Positions 1 to 9,465 of a stretch of 64,000 nucleotides of DNA are shown here, piece by piece (the stretch's first letter is position 1; each line of letters opens with the position of its first letter). Origin of the DNA: Lindgomyces ingoldianus (lineage: Eukaryota; Ascomycota; Dothideomycetes; Pleosporales; Lindgomycetaceae); NCBI RefSeq assembly GCF_010093535.1, contig NW_022985171.1:325779-389778 (forward strand). Reading direction: 5' to 3'. Under the pieces are notes generated by a model. That model did not search any database, had not been told where the DNA came from, and was given only the letters and a program-made list of their open reading frames with translations. A program made the position numbers and the translations under genes.

Positions 1-1693
1 CTGAGATGATCTTAGCAATGTGCTGAGCAAAGGTTTCCAGAGTTGGTGTATAGTTAGGCGATGCACCCGCTTGGTTCGCGCCCGCGAAGAACATGTTAGG
101 GAAGCCGTTGGTGCAGACAGCATGTAATGTGGCAACTCCTTTAGCCCATTTGTCCTCCATGTCCAAGCCTGCTCGCCCGATTACTTGGACGCCGCAGCGA
201 GAGCCTGGACTGCCAAGCACACCGAGCTCAAAGCCCGTTGACCAGATGAGCACGTCCACGTGATAAGTTCTACCATTCGCCATAACGCCCGCCTCGGTCA
301 GTCTCTCGATGCCCTTGCCATTCGTATCTACGAGTTGGACGTTGGGCAGATTGAAAGCTTGGAGGTACTCGTCGTGGAACCCCGGTCGCTTACACCACCC
401 TGGGTACCATGCCTTGAGTTTCTCGGCAATCTCTTGGTCGCTGACTACCTCGCCAACCCTGGCTCGTATCCTCTCCGCGCGAGGCATGTCCAATCGATGC
501 AAGTTGGCGACATGATCAGGAATTTCATCTATGCCTATTGTTTTGGCCCCACCCGTCAGAACGCTGAATGAGGGAAAGCTTGTCCAGCTATCCGATACCA
601 GGTCCACGGGCTCCGGTGGCTGTGTGTTGGCTAGGAAGGATGCAAAGTTACGACTACGAGCCATCTGCCAGCCCGGTCCCGTGCAAATCTTCTGTCTCCA
701 CTCCTCCTCATCAGTTGCCTTCTGGCCTCGAACGTCAACTGCTGCTGGCGTTCTTTGAAATACTAGGAGTTCTTTGCTCCACCTGGCCAGGTGTGGCACC
801 GCTTGGACAGCAGAGGCCCCTGTGCCTATGATACCAACCCTCTTATCTTGCAGCTGACGCATCTCTGGGGCTTCTTGGTTGCCGCCCGTGACGTTGTAGT
901 CCCAACGTGAGGTTATGAAGCTCTGACCCTGGAAATTTCCCAAGCCGGGGAGTTTTGGCAGCTTCGGACGGTTCAGCAGTCCTGGGACCAGCATGACAAA
1001 GTCGGCACGCACGCTTGCCGTCGTTGTGTCTGCCGAGAAGGCTTTCTGGGTCATTTTGACAGCCCACTCTGCGGTATTATCATCCCAGGTGCATTGAGTG
1101 ATGAGGGTGCGGAACATGGCTCGGTTCTCCAAAGACCATTGTCGCGCAACACGATTCGCGTGTTCACGAAGCTCCTCCCCATAGGCGTATTTGTGCTTGG
1201 GCATGTATCCCGTCTCTTCCAGCAGTGGCATGTATATGTAACTCTCGACATCGCACATCACACCAGGGTACCGATTCCAGTACCAGGTACCACCAAATCC
1301 TGCAGCGGCATCGACGATGACAATATCTTCTGGTTGAAATCCAGCACCAACCAACCGTACAGCGAACAAAAGCCCCCCTATGCCAGCACCCAGGATGACA
1401 AACTTGAAGTGGGCATTGTCTTTCAGCGTCAGAGATGCAGTTGATCCGTTGTCCCAAGGATCCCTTAGGAAGCGTTTATAACTTGGCTCTTCAGTATCCC
1501 CTAGATTGACGTATTGATCAAGGCCGTCAGGCCTGAGCCGCTTTTTTCTCTCTTCTTGATACCTCTCCTGAGTCTTCAAGGCCGTAGCAAGATCGATGGC
1601 TTCATATCTGTTGGTGATGTGCGATTTTGCTTGCTCACTGTTTACACTATTAGTGGCTGGTGCAACAGTGCTGATCGCAATTGCAGTTGACAT
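1..1693 (-). CDS. Baeyer-Villiger-type FAD monooxygenase (3' end outside window)
   Basis: The minus strand reads open from an ATG at 1693 to the window edge, 564 codons with no stop and no intron needed. The first Rossmann motif is GAGIGG (about residues 102-107), followed by GGTWYWNRYPG (134-144), typical of class B flavin monooxygenases. The second, NADPH-binding, nucleotide motif is GTGASA (290-295). The family fingerprint FxGxxxHxxxW is present at 254-264 as FQGQSFITSRW, with isoleucine in place of the histidine. Family members insert oxygen next to a ketone, or hydroxylate, using NADPH and O2. The N-terminal extension of about 95 residues and the total length agree with the fungal long-type BVMOs of 600-650 residues, so perhaps 50 residues are missing at the C terminus. 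It lies on the same strand as the downstream-neighbour bANK regulator, suggesting a biosynthetic cluster. The family call is sure; the substrate is unknown. Confidence 0.9.
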   Translation of the reverse strand, partial: MSTAIAISTVAPATNSVNSEQAKSHITNRYEAIDLATALKTQERYQEERKKRLRPDGLDQYVNLGDTEEPSYKRFLRDPWDNGSTASLTLKDNAHFKFVILGAGIGGLLFAVRLVGAGFQPEDIVIVDAAAGFGGTWYWNRYPGVMCDVESYIYMPLLEETGYMPKHKYAYGEELREHANRVARQWSLENRAMFRTLITQCTWDDNTAEWAVKMTQKAFSADTTTASVRADFVMLVPGLLNRPKLPKLPGLGNFQGQSFITSRWDYNVTGGNQEAPEMRQLQDKRVGIIGTGASAVQAVPHLARWSKELLVFQRTPAAVDVRGQKATDEEEWRQKICTGPGWQMARSRNFASFLANTQPPEPVDLVSDSWTSFPSFSVLTGGAKTIGIDEIPDHVANLHRLDMPRAERIRARVGEVVSDQEIAEKLKAWYPGWCKRPGFHDEYLQAFNLPNVQLVDTNGKGIERLTEAGVMANGRTYHVDVLIWSTGFELGVLGSPGSRCGVQVIGRAGLDMEDKWAKGVATLHAVCTNGFPNMFFAGANQAGASPNYTPTLETFAQHIAKIIS

Positions 1694-1930
1694 GATTTTA
1701 GCAATGTTAGAGTTACTAGAAATGATTAAAATGTGAAAGAGGCAAAGGCATTCATGCTAAAGTGCAACAAAAAGCACCGTGGAGTTGCAAATGTTATCCC
1801 ATTCAGCATAGTACTATCGTTTTTTTTACTATTAGCCTCGACGTAACATATACTAACCTTAGCTGAAAAGAATAGAGCTACAGTACTTTGCGCTGCGCTG
1901 ACCATGCATAATAATCTTTAGCGCCTAGTG

Positions 1931-2148
1931 ATGCATTGTCAGCTTTATATCCGACTATGGATTATAAGATCTTATATCTAACGATGCATTGTCAGCACCT
2001 TAATATCCAACTATGGATTATAAGATCTTATATCTAACGATGCATTGTCAGCACCTTAATATTCAACTATGGATTATAAGCTCTTGTATCTAACCATGCA
2101 GTGTAAGCTCTTGCATCTAACCATGCATTGCAGACTCTTTACGTCTAC
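1931..2148. repeat. Tandem repeat upstream of the monooxygenase, with palindromic cores
   Basis: Three long units (53, 56 and 56 nt) begin at 1931, 1984 and 2040 and share the frame ATGCATTGTCAGC..CTATGGATTATAAG. Two shorter derivatives begin at 2096 and 2123. Units one and two contain a perfect 14-bp palindrome, TATAAGATCTTATA (1963-1976 and 2019-2032); unit three has the variant TATAAGCTCTTGTA (2075-2088). The array fills the 641-bp gap between the monooxygenase start and the 3' end of the regulator gene, so it lies in the likely promoter of the monooxygenase. Confidence 0.85.
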
Positions 2149-2334
2149 GGCTACCCATAAGCACGTACGCGCGCCTCGAACTCAGTACGGTTTACAATAG
2201 CAAGCATTACGTCGTCCTGATGCCCGACTTCCCCAGGTGTCCAAGTACTCTATGAACTACGTTATTTAAGAGCTGGCCCGCGTGGGTCAATCTTGCTCTA
2301 GCACTATGCTTCCATTCCTGTACACGTGCATTCA

Positions 2335-3297
2335 TCATGCTGCGAGAGTGGAGCGCACCACTGGCTGCAGCTGCACATTCGCACCGGCTTCGCATAGGAC
2401 CTCAACTGCCGAGTCGAGATCCATGCTGATTGCAATGTGCAAAGGCGTCTTTCCATCCATGTCGCACTCATCAAGCACGCTACTGTTCCTTCCGCAATGA
2501 CAGACCAAAGTCCTCAAGAGCCGTTCGCGACGATGCATTACGGCCAGATGGAGCGCAGATCGTTGCTGATCGTCCATGGCCAGCACTTGTGCGCCACGTG
2601 ACAACAGCATGTCGGCCACACTCTCGTGGTTCCCGATAATAGCATGAGCCAACGGCGTCATACTCTGCGCGTCTCTGGCATTGCAATCGGCGCCGTGCTG
2701 CAAGAGCAGCTCCACAATCTTCACAGAACCTCTTCGTACGGCCATGTGAAGCGGTGTGTCTAGTCTGGCAGAGTTCGTCTCCACCAGACGAGGCTCCAGC
2801 AAGAGGCGTGGATTGTCACATCCAAAACGTTGCAGCAGCGCCTCGATTGTGTCTTGCGACTCTGGTCGTGGGATTGTAGAAACAAGAGTTGATGCCATAT
2901 CTGGAATAGTACAGGTATTCAGGCTGTCACCGAAATTCATAGGGTCGTGAAAAGGGAAGATATCCGCGCCTTGGCTGACATTGGAACCGCTGTTGGTATT
3001 GCTGTCAGTCGCATAACTAAAATCCGAGGTAGAGGCTTTCTCTATCATTGAACGATTGCGGGATCGTGTCCCTTGCTCTTCCTCCGAATTTGTGTCACGG
3101 GAGCCTCGGGCAGCCTCTGTGGTCCTTTTTGTTCCGCATAGATTGTGCCGTTCTGACACAAAGACGCAAAGTTAGCACAAGGAATGGTAGGGATAAACTT
3201 TGTGAAGTAGCTCACGTCGAAATCGTCGTTGCGCCAGGCGATTCTGCTCACGGCGCCGCTCCTGGGCGGTCGGACTGCTGGAGTCCTGCTCAAGCAT
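2335..3297 (-). CDS. bANK transcription factor: bZIP basic region plus four ankyrin repeats (TOXE-like)
   Basis: There are two exons: 3297-3216 and 3152-2335, joined by a 63-nt intron (3215-3153; GTGAGC donor, GCTAAC branch, CAG acceptor). Splicing gives about 299 residues. Residues 14-30 are a bZIP basic region containing NRLAQRRFR, completed across the splice. No heptad leucine zipper follows; instead there is a Ser/Thr/Asn-rich linker and then four ankyrin repeats at about 158-190, 191-223, 224-260 and 261-290 (TPLHMA, TPLAHA, SALHLA and TPLHIA). This bipartite layout defines the fungal bANK family, whose known member TOXE activates a host-selective toxin cluster in Cochliobolus. By analogy this is a nuclear pathway-specific activator. 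The targets are inferred to be the neighbouring enzyme genes. The ATG at 3297 was chosen because it is the in-frame start just before the basic region. Confidence 0.85.
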
Positions 3298-4616
3298 ACT
3301 TGATTCCGAAGAACTTGAAATGGGGTTAAATCGCAATGACTAGACTAGGCTTCCCTGCGCGCAACTTGGGCTCCATACTTACAACATCTAAATTGTTAAA
3401 TAGCGTAAACGTGACCCTATCAATTCTAAGGATCAGGAAGTTGTGCCTTGTTTATTGCGTTGATGTGAACGTTTTAAGTGTGAACGTTTTAAGTGTGACG
3501 AGCGGCAACAACTGACTTCCACATCCCTCTCACCAAGCTACATAGCCGGCTTCCTTCGTGCTCAATGAATAATAATATTTTATTTTTTTTAGTACACGCA
3601 TGCGGGTGTACCCGCCGATCCAGCATCAACGACGCATGGCAGCCGATAAGAACCCGCAATCTGACTGGACGGGCTCGAGAGTCGGTTTCGAAGTTGCGAT
3701 CACTGCTGCAAGTAGGTAGTTCAGCTGCTCCTGCAGGATTGCAGACTGGCGCAATGGTCGCTTCTAGGCCTCTGAGGGAGCATGTATTACCTTTAAGCGG
3801 CCTATGAGAGGCGTTTCGGATGCCAACCCTGCCGATGCATCGCCCTCTCGAACGGATGTTCGCTTAACCTCCGACATCTCCGCAGATCTAGTACCGGACA
3901 TTGGGAGCACATTATGTGTCAGCCGCTAGCCTCAGTTCAGAGTTGGCAAACATTCTCAGTTCAAGCGAATCCAGCCTTGATCTCAGACGAGTAATCACCA
4001 TGAACGGCGGTCCGGTGGCTAGCAAGGCGATCCACATCAGCAACAGGCACTTTGTTGAAGATGCCAGCACAGACCTTCCAGCCAATGTGACCAGGTTCTT
4101 CATCGATTACGAGTGCCTTGGCTTGATTGAAGGTACCATACGGATTAAAAGATTTTTTCTTTCCTGGTATCTTTCTCTTTCTGCTCCTAGTTTCAATCAC
4201 ATCCTATTCTTAATCAGAACGAAGACACACTCTGCCACCAGCCCCTCCAATCAATCCAAACTTCTGGTTGTAAACGAAGCATCAATGGTCTCCGCATGTC
4301 AAGCCTGGGTAAGAAAACGCTAGTCCAGATCGATCTGTTCAAGAACGGCGTTGGATTGCTGAGATGGATCGTCAATAGCCAAATCTGAAACCAGGGCGGC
4401 GAATGCGTGTTGAGCAGTATGTTAGACGCCGGTGGGTAGATTTACCGTTAATTAATGCGCCATGAAATCCTGAGAATGGCCTTGAGTATTTAGCTACGTA
4501 CCTCCTCGTTGAAAACGACACCAAGATCGGTTTGGAGGATCGGCCGGCTGCTCGTCGATTAGTTAGATTAAGCTTCTCATATTACTAAGCCTCCCTCTCA
4601 ACAAACGCCATTGTCC
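3298..4616. other. Intergenic stretch, no supported gene
   Basis: Only small open frames are present (for example 3565-3807 and 3901-4323 on plus), and none shows a family signature. A 15-bp direct duplication (GTGAACGTTTTAAGT, 3464-3478 and 3479-3493) lies upstream of the bANK gene, in its likely promoter. Base composition is near that of the flanking genes, without the RIP-type AT skew seen further right. Confidence 0.5.
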
Positions 4617-5036
4617 TCACGGCCCGTCCACATCGGGCCATTGTGAGGAGGGCTTCAGCGCGGCTTTGTAGAGGTGGGTGAGCCTCAGGAGGACCAAGCC
4701 ATTAATATTAGTTTTGCTGATGAGAATGTGCAATTTGATATTCTGTCTGTGCAGAAGTTCGCCTTCTAGAGCACGGAGATGTCTCCACGATATGTCGGCG
4801 AAGCATACATCGTTGTCGACAGTAGCACTTGCTTGTTGTCTGCCCACTATCGCAGTCTACCGGTTACGCTCGACCTCTGCAGCGGCAATGTCGTAGACGC
4901 GTTCCACATCGGCATCCAACGAGCCACAGTATCTACCGTAGGCCTTGCGGTCCACCTTGTTCTCTTTCAGAATGGCAACAGGCTTCCTGTGCCGCTCGCC
5001 ATAATTCTGATGCAACAGTCCCACTATGTCTTCCAT
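4617..5036 (-). pseudogene. Unrecognised reading frame interrupted by a single TAG
   Basis: From an ATG at 5036 a 140-codon minus-strand frame runs to a TGA at 4617 with just one internal stop, TAG at 4859-4857. The first 59 codons look protein-like, being rich in charged residues (RHRKPVAILKENKVDRKAYG, then SLDADVERVYDIAAAEVERN), and the same frame resumes after the stop. I do not recognise a family. It could be a decayed gene, a gene whose stop falls in a small intron, or chance. The ORF at 5371-5120 on the same strand has a hydrophobic N terminus but cannot be joined convincingly. Confidence 0.25.
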
Positions 5037-6029
5037 AATATTAGGAATTCAATGTACAGATGCAAGCCCATGATGAGCTACAATCGTGGTGATTCTAGAC
5101 TATACCTCATATTGCTAATCTAAGTAACTAGCCCAGGCATAATACACCATGTTGCTAGTTCAATGCACAAAAAGACCGGGAAGAGGTGTTTGAAGAATCC
5201 AGTAAAATCGTGAAACAAGTACGTCGCTTCATCAGTGGCGGAGATCCACGAATCAGCATCGTCGGGCAGCGGAGGAGCAGCATTCATTCGTGTCCAAACC
5301 CGGCTGAGAAGGAACATCAGGCCGCCCGCTATTGGGAGGAGAAGCTTGTGGGCTTTACAAGGCGGAAGCAATTACCAATTTCCTCCCCTCACTGGGATTT
5401 TCGAGTGGCTTAATAGACTCTTTTTAGCGCTCTACTTCTGCGCACCGAGCGCAGCGGGTGGGTATGGCCCCAGGTCCGGGTACAGTTGACTGAAAGCAGA
5501 GGTCGCACGTCTCAGCATACCCAGCGCTGTCCCCGTCAACATGCTCGCGGTGGCAAGGCTCTAATATCCCTGTTTGTGCTCAGGCCATGTCTCGCGATGC
5601 AGCTCACGGAATGCGACCCATGTCTTTTAGCAAACACCATGATGCAAAGTTCCTCTCCTGCTGATGATCGACCTTTCGCTCAACATTGCTCAGGGTTGGT
5701 GGCAAGGTCTTGGCGGAGTTGACTGCTGGTGCAGTATCCCAAGCCTGGTCACATTGCTCTTCGATCTGAAGGCTCTCGAACAGGTACCAAAGCAACTCAT
5801 TTTCGCCAGCGCCTAGGAGAATTTGGCGCTGTCTGGTCTCTTTGCTGCTTGATTCTGGGATTTAGCTTGTTCAGTCTCAAGTCGGTACAACCATGACGGT
5901 CAATGCTCATCACCACTCCTGAATGACGCAAAGACAAGAAGCATATCCGTGCTCCCGTCTACCAGGCTAGACTTGTAACATCTATCTCTTCCGTACATTA
6001 TTGATATCAAGTACAGCAGCCGCGATCGC
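5037..6029. other. Intergenic stretch, no supported gene
   Basis: Short frames occur on both strands, the best being 5371-5120 minus (83 residues, with two hydrophobic segments), but none has a recognisable motif, conserved start context or neighbouring exon. I see no repeats here. Confidence 0.4.
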
Positions 6030-6781
6030 CTACCTATCCTTCATCACACCCGGCGGTTTCCCATTTATCGTCCCATTACTCCCCACTTTCGTCCCACTTT
6101 CACTCCACACATCGTCTTGAAACTCAACCTCTAACAAACACATCTCTGGAAAGGCCTCCGACCCCGCAACAAAACAACACAAAGCAGAAGCAATAATAAT
6201 AAACATGCTAATACTCTCTCCGATCTCCGGCCATCTCCCCATCTCTTACTTCCTAGGAGAAGCGCAGTCACTGATGCCCATGACGACGCCGAACGACTCC
6301 GGCCTTGAAGTTTCAACCTCTTGGTTAGAAATCCAAGATTGGCAGAGACTGAGGCGAAAGGAGTCATGGTCTCGAAGATGAGAAGAGCCGCTTGACTGAA
6401 GGGATCGAGGATGAGAAGTAACTGGTAAACTGCGTCCAGTGAGAAAGAGGAGATCGAGGCGATGTTTCCGGTGTCGAAGAAAGCGGACCGCAACAGGAAG
6501 AAGAATAACAGACAGATTCTTGCGTCTGAAAGGGTAAGACTTCTGTAGTCCCCCTCTGCAGCAGCCTTGTCTCTCTGCTTCGCAGCCTCGGCGGCTGTTG
6601 CAATCTCCTCTCGCAATCTCCTCTTTCGGGGCCTTTTTCGCGTTGAAGGCGTAACCATTGCAATGATCCCGCTCGATATTCGTTTCTTTCGCCAATCGAT
6701 TCGCCACTGACGGGGGAACGGTGATCCGCCTGATAGGGCCACTTTCAACGATTTCAAGTTTGTAGCGTTTTCAAGGTCCAA
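6030..6781 (-). pseudogene. Broken duplicate of the 3' end of mcd4 (GPI ethanolamine phosphate transferase 1)
   Basis: The minus strand encodes a degraded version of the last 200 or so residues of the mcd4 gene at 18593-22603. Shared blocks include [50 protein letters not shown] and, in another frame, [10 protein letters not shown] and EFQDDVWS. The match breaks into at least three reading frames (6131-6781, 6246-6707 and 6030-6242), so it is not a gene. Nothing of the catalytic N-terminal domain is present. The copy points opposite to the intact gene and lies about 12 kb away. Identity is high but clearly not complete, and the differences are not limited to RIP-type transitions, which suggests an old segmental duplication. 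Confidence 0.85.
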
Positions 6782-7000
6782 CTTGACTTGATTAATTACC
6801 TACTTGGGTTGGTTACCTTTCTGTATAGGTTTAACGCGTCATAAACAGGGATAGCGCTTTTCTCTGACCGTGAGCTTTCCTTGCTGACATGTCTGATCCT
6901 GCTGAAGACGATCTGAGTCGCGAAGCAGGTACAGACCCCACTTGGCTGCGTGGATATGCCAAGAAGGTGCACACAACTAAACCATGGATTCCATTGATAT

Positions 7001-8670
7001 TTACAGTTTCTGGATCTCTTCTTCTACACCTTTCCAGCAATCTCGATGTAACGTAGGATTCATCCATACGTTCCCGAATTGATCTTTTCCTTTCAGAATA
7101 ATAATCCCAGGGAACACAGCATTAGGGTTTTGAAACCCAGACACATATGAAGAAATTTTACTGCGAATCATATCCTTACTATCTCCTTCTTCTGAATCTT
7201 GGACTATCGCTGGCGAGAGATCGATCATATGCTGAAGCTGAAGCTTTATCGCATTTGTCACAAAATATAGATCGCTGTCGTGCGTGCCGAAAATTGGTTG
7301 ATATTTACCAGTCCGTTGGAAGGTCTCTCTGTGGTGTCGCAATAACCCTAGTACTTGATTCTCCGTTGTTTGTTGCTGTATTGCCTTCCGCTGTTCAAGG
7401 GCAATTTGAAAGACCGGTTCATCTTGTAAAAATCCCCGCGGTAGAAGTGTATAGACTGCAGACACCATGTTTGATATGTAGACTCCTTTGCGATCAACAT
7501 TCGCTTGTACGATTTCGGGAGGGTTAATGACTTGCTCTTGTAAATATGGTCGGAGATTGAACGCTTGACCGAGGATTATAGGTCGTGATGTGCGCGAGGT
7601 CTTATGCTTGTTCGCAGCTTTCATTATCCAGCCAGTCAAGATATCACCTTCGCTAATAAAAGGTAGTTGTGATTCGCCTTGCTCCTCGGTCCATTTCTTC
7701 AGCTCCAGTCTTGTGTTGTCCACAAGTCGATGGAAAGCATCATTTGAGATCATAAGCATGCGTCGTTCAGGCGGTGGACGAAAAATTGCGTTCCATAAAT
7801 ACCGCAGTTGAAACCTGAGAAGATCGACTCCTTGAAGCTGATGTCGACTAAAAGCCCAGTCCTCTTTGATATCGAAACGTGCCGGATCAGCCATCTCCCA
7901 CATTGGGTCGCAATTTATATCTATTGGCGTAGTGACTTTGTCCTCTTTGCCAGCTAAAACGAGCGACCAGTTGTGTAAAAACTCGCTAAATCCGATACCG
8001 TCCATGAGTATATGTGGCCAGCAAAGCCCAACAATTGTTGCGTCCGTAAAGGATGAAACCAGTACGCTTAGTACCGGACTCCCAGACTTGATGAACTCAT
8101 GAATACTCTTAGGTGCCCGTTCTATCCGCGCGAAAGTTGCTAGGAAGTCGTCGTTTGGATAAACTATTGATTGTTGAGTTTGCTTGATTGGGGGAAACTT
8201 CGCAGCGATAGTGTGGCCAGAAACCGCCATATTGTACTTTTCATGATGGAAGGCAAATGCTGGGTTCTGCGAGTCGAAATTCTTTGGTACGTGCAGCGTG
8301 ATTCGACCATTTTCCTAACCAACGGTCAAAACGCATAATCGCAATTCAGAGATCGAATCAATTTCCTCACATTCAACTTTATCCGGCCGCCGAGCTTGCG
8401 CCAATGGTCGATTTCAAGAAGCCCCTTCAGAGAGCTCTGTATCAGATCCGAGTCCAAGACATTGTCAAATTTGAAAGCAAAGTATTTGACATGGTCCCTG
8501 AATGCTTCGTCATTCCTAGAGATTTGGTACACAAAATTGTCCGAACATCTTGATTGCTGCTGCGTCTTAAACAACTGTGATAGTAGCGGCTTGAGACTGT
8601 TTATACATGCCGTTATAAATAAGCCGATTTGTCGAAACAACACATTCCAGGACGCCGTGACGCTTGCCAT
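7001..8670 (-). CDS. HXXXDG acyltransferase (transferase/BAHD family)
   Basis: Exon 1 is 8670-8371 and exon 2 is 8314-7001, with a 56-nt intron (GTGAGG..GGTTAG) in phase 0. The product has 537 residues. The catalytic HXXXDG motif is HILMDG at about residues 201-206, in the context CWPHILMDGIGF; its histidine is the general base of this superfamily. No DFGWG motif, which is usual in plant BAHD enzymes, can be found near the C terminus, though fungal relatives often diverge there. Enzymes of this family move an acyl group from CoA to a hydroxyl or amine, as in trichothecene O-acetylation. It diverges from the acyl-CoA ligase at 9466 across a 795-bp shared promoter, so the ligase may supply its acyl donor. 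Family call good; substrate unknown. Confidence 0.85.
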
Positions 8671-9465
8671 TTTGAACCGAGTCGTTTAAACAAGACAGTC
8701 CAGAACCCTCAACAGTAGAAGGACGTAGTGGGGATTAATTCTTAAGAAAACGATTTCGCCCTTTTGAAATCTTGATAACGACCGCCTTTATTTCGCTTCT
8801 AATACTATAAAGTTAACGAAGGTTGCCAGGCTCAAGGGAGACGAAACAAGGCATTCCAAGAAGACGGCCTTGAACTTTCAGTAGCGCATATAACTGCCTG
8901 TTAAGCACGTAAGCGTTGCTGAAGTTTGGGAAGCGCATACGTGCTTATCGGTAACCGTAAGAGCTTACAATACATAGTTATTAGAGGTAAGAGCTTACAA
9001 TGCCTCGTTGGACGTAAAAGCTTACATGCATATCTAGTATTAGCGCAGAGTACGGTAACTCTATTATTTTCGGCTGAAGTTAGAGCATGTCATGCTGGTG
9101 CCAGTGGTGACAGAAATAGTGTTGGGTGCACACGGCCGACTATCAACAAGCTTATTTGCACCATTTTCTTTCCTACGCGTTCGCCGCGATCTTGGAACCG
9201 AGAAAGTGAGGCTAGAACGGATTTATTGCGCTTCGTGCTGTGCTTACTTGCCCCCTCGAGTTTTTTAACTTTCAAGCTCCAAGTCTGCAAAGCTGTAAGT
9301 AACCGTACCCCTTCGATATCATCTGCGCGACGCGATCTCGTTGTCGCTTGATGTCCTCTTTGGGCAACAGAATTACTAACCAGCCTACATTTGCCAGGCC
9401 TCCAATAAATCCTGCACGTACATCTACATGCCGTCGCGCCTGCACCTAACCTACTAGTACACGCC
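8671..9465. promoter_or_regulatory. Divergent promoter region of acyltransferase and ligase, with inverted-repeat motifs
   Basis: This 795-bp gap separates two start codons on opposite strands. It contains three spaced copies of a 12-bp inverted repeat: GTAAGAGCTTAC at 8957-8968 and 8987-8998, and GTAAAAGCTTAC at 9014-9025. Arms and spacer resemble the palindromes upstream of the monooxygenase. No convincing gene lies here; the open frame at 8926-9351 has no family features. Confidence 0.55.

Noticed and set aside
1931..2148. Possible CRISPR-like array
   Set aside because: The repeats are contiguous tandem units with no unique spacers, and the genome is eukaryotic.
8671..9465. TOXE binding site (tox-box-like ATCTC element)
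   Set aside because: A by-eye search found ATCTC only without the required following bases; not claimed.
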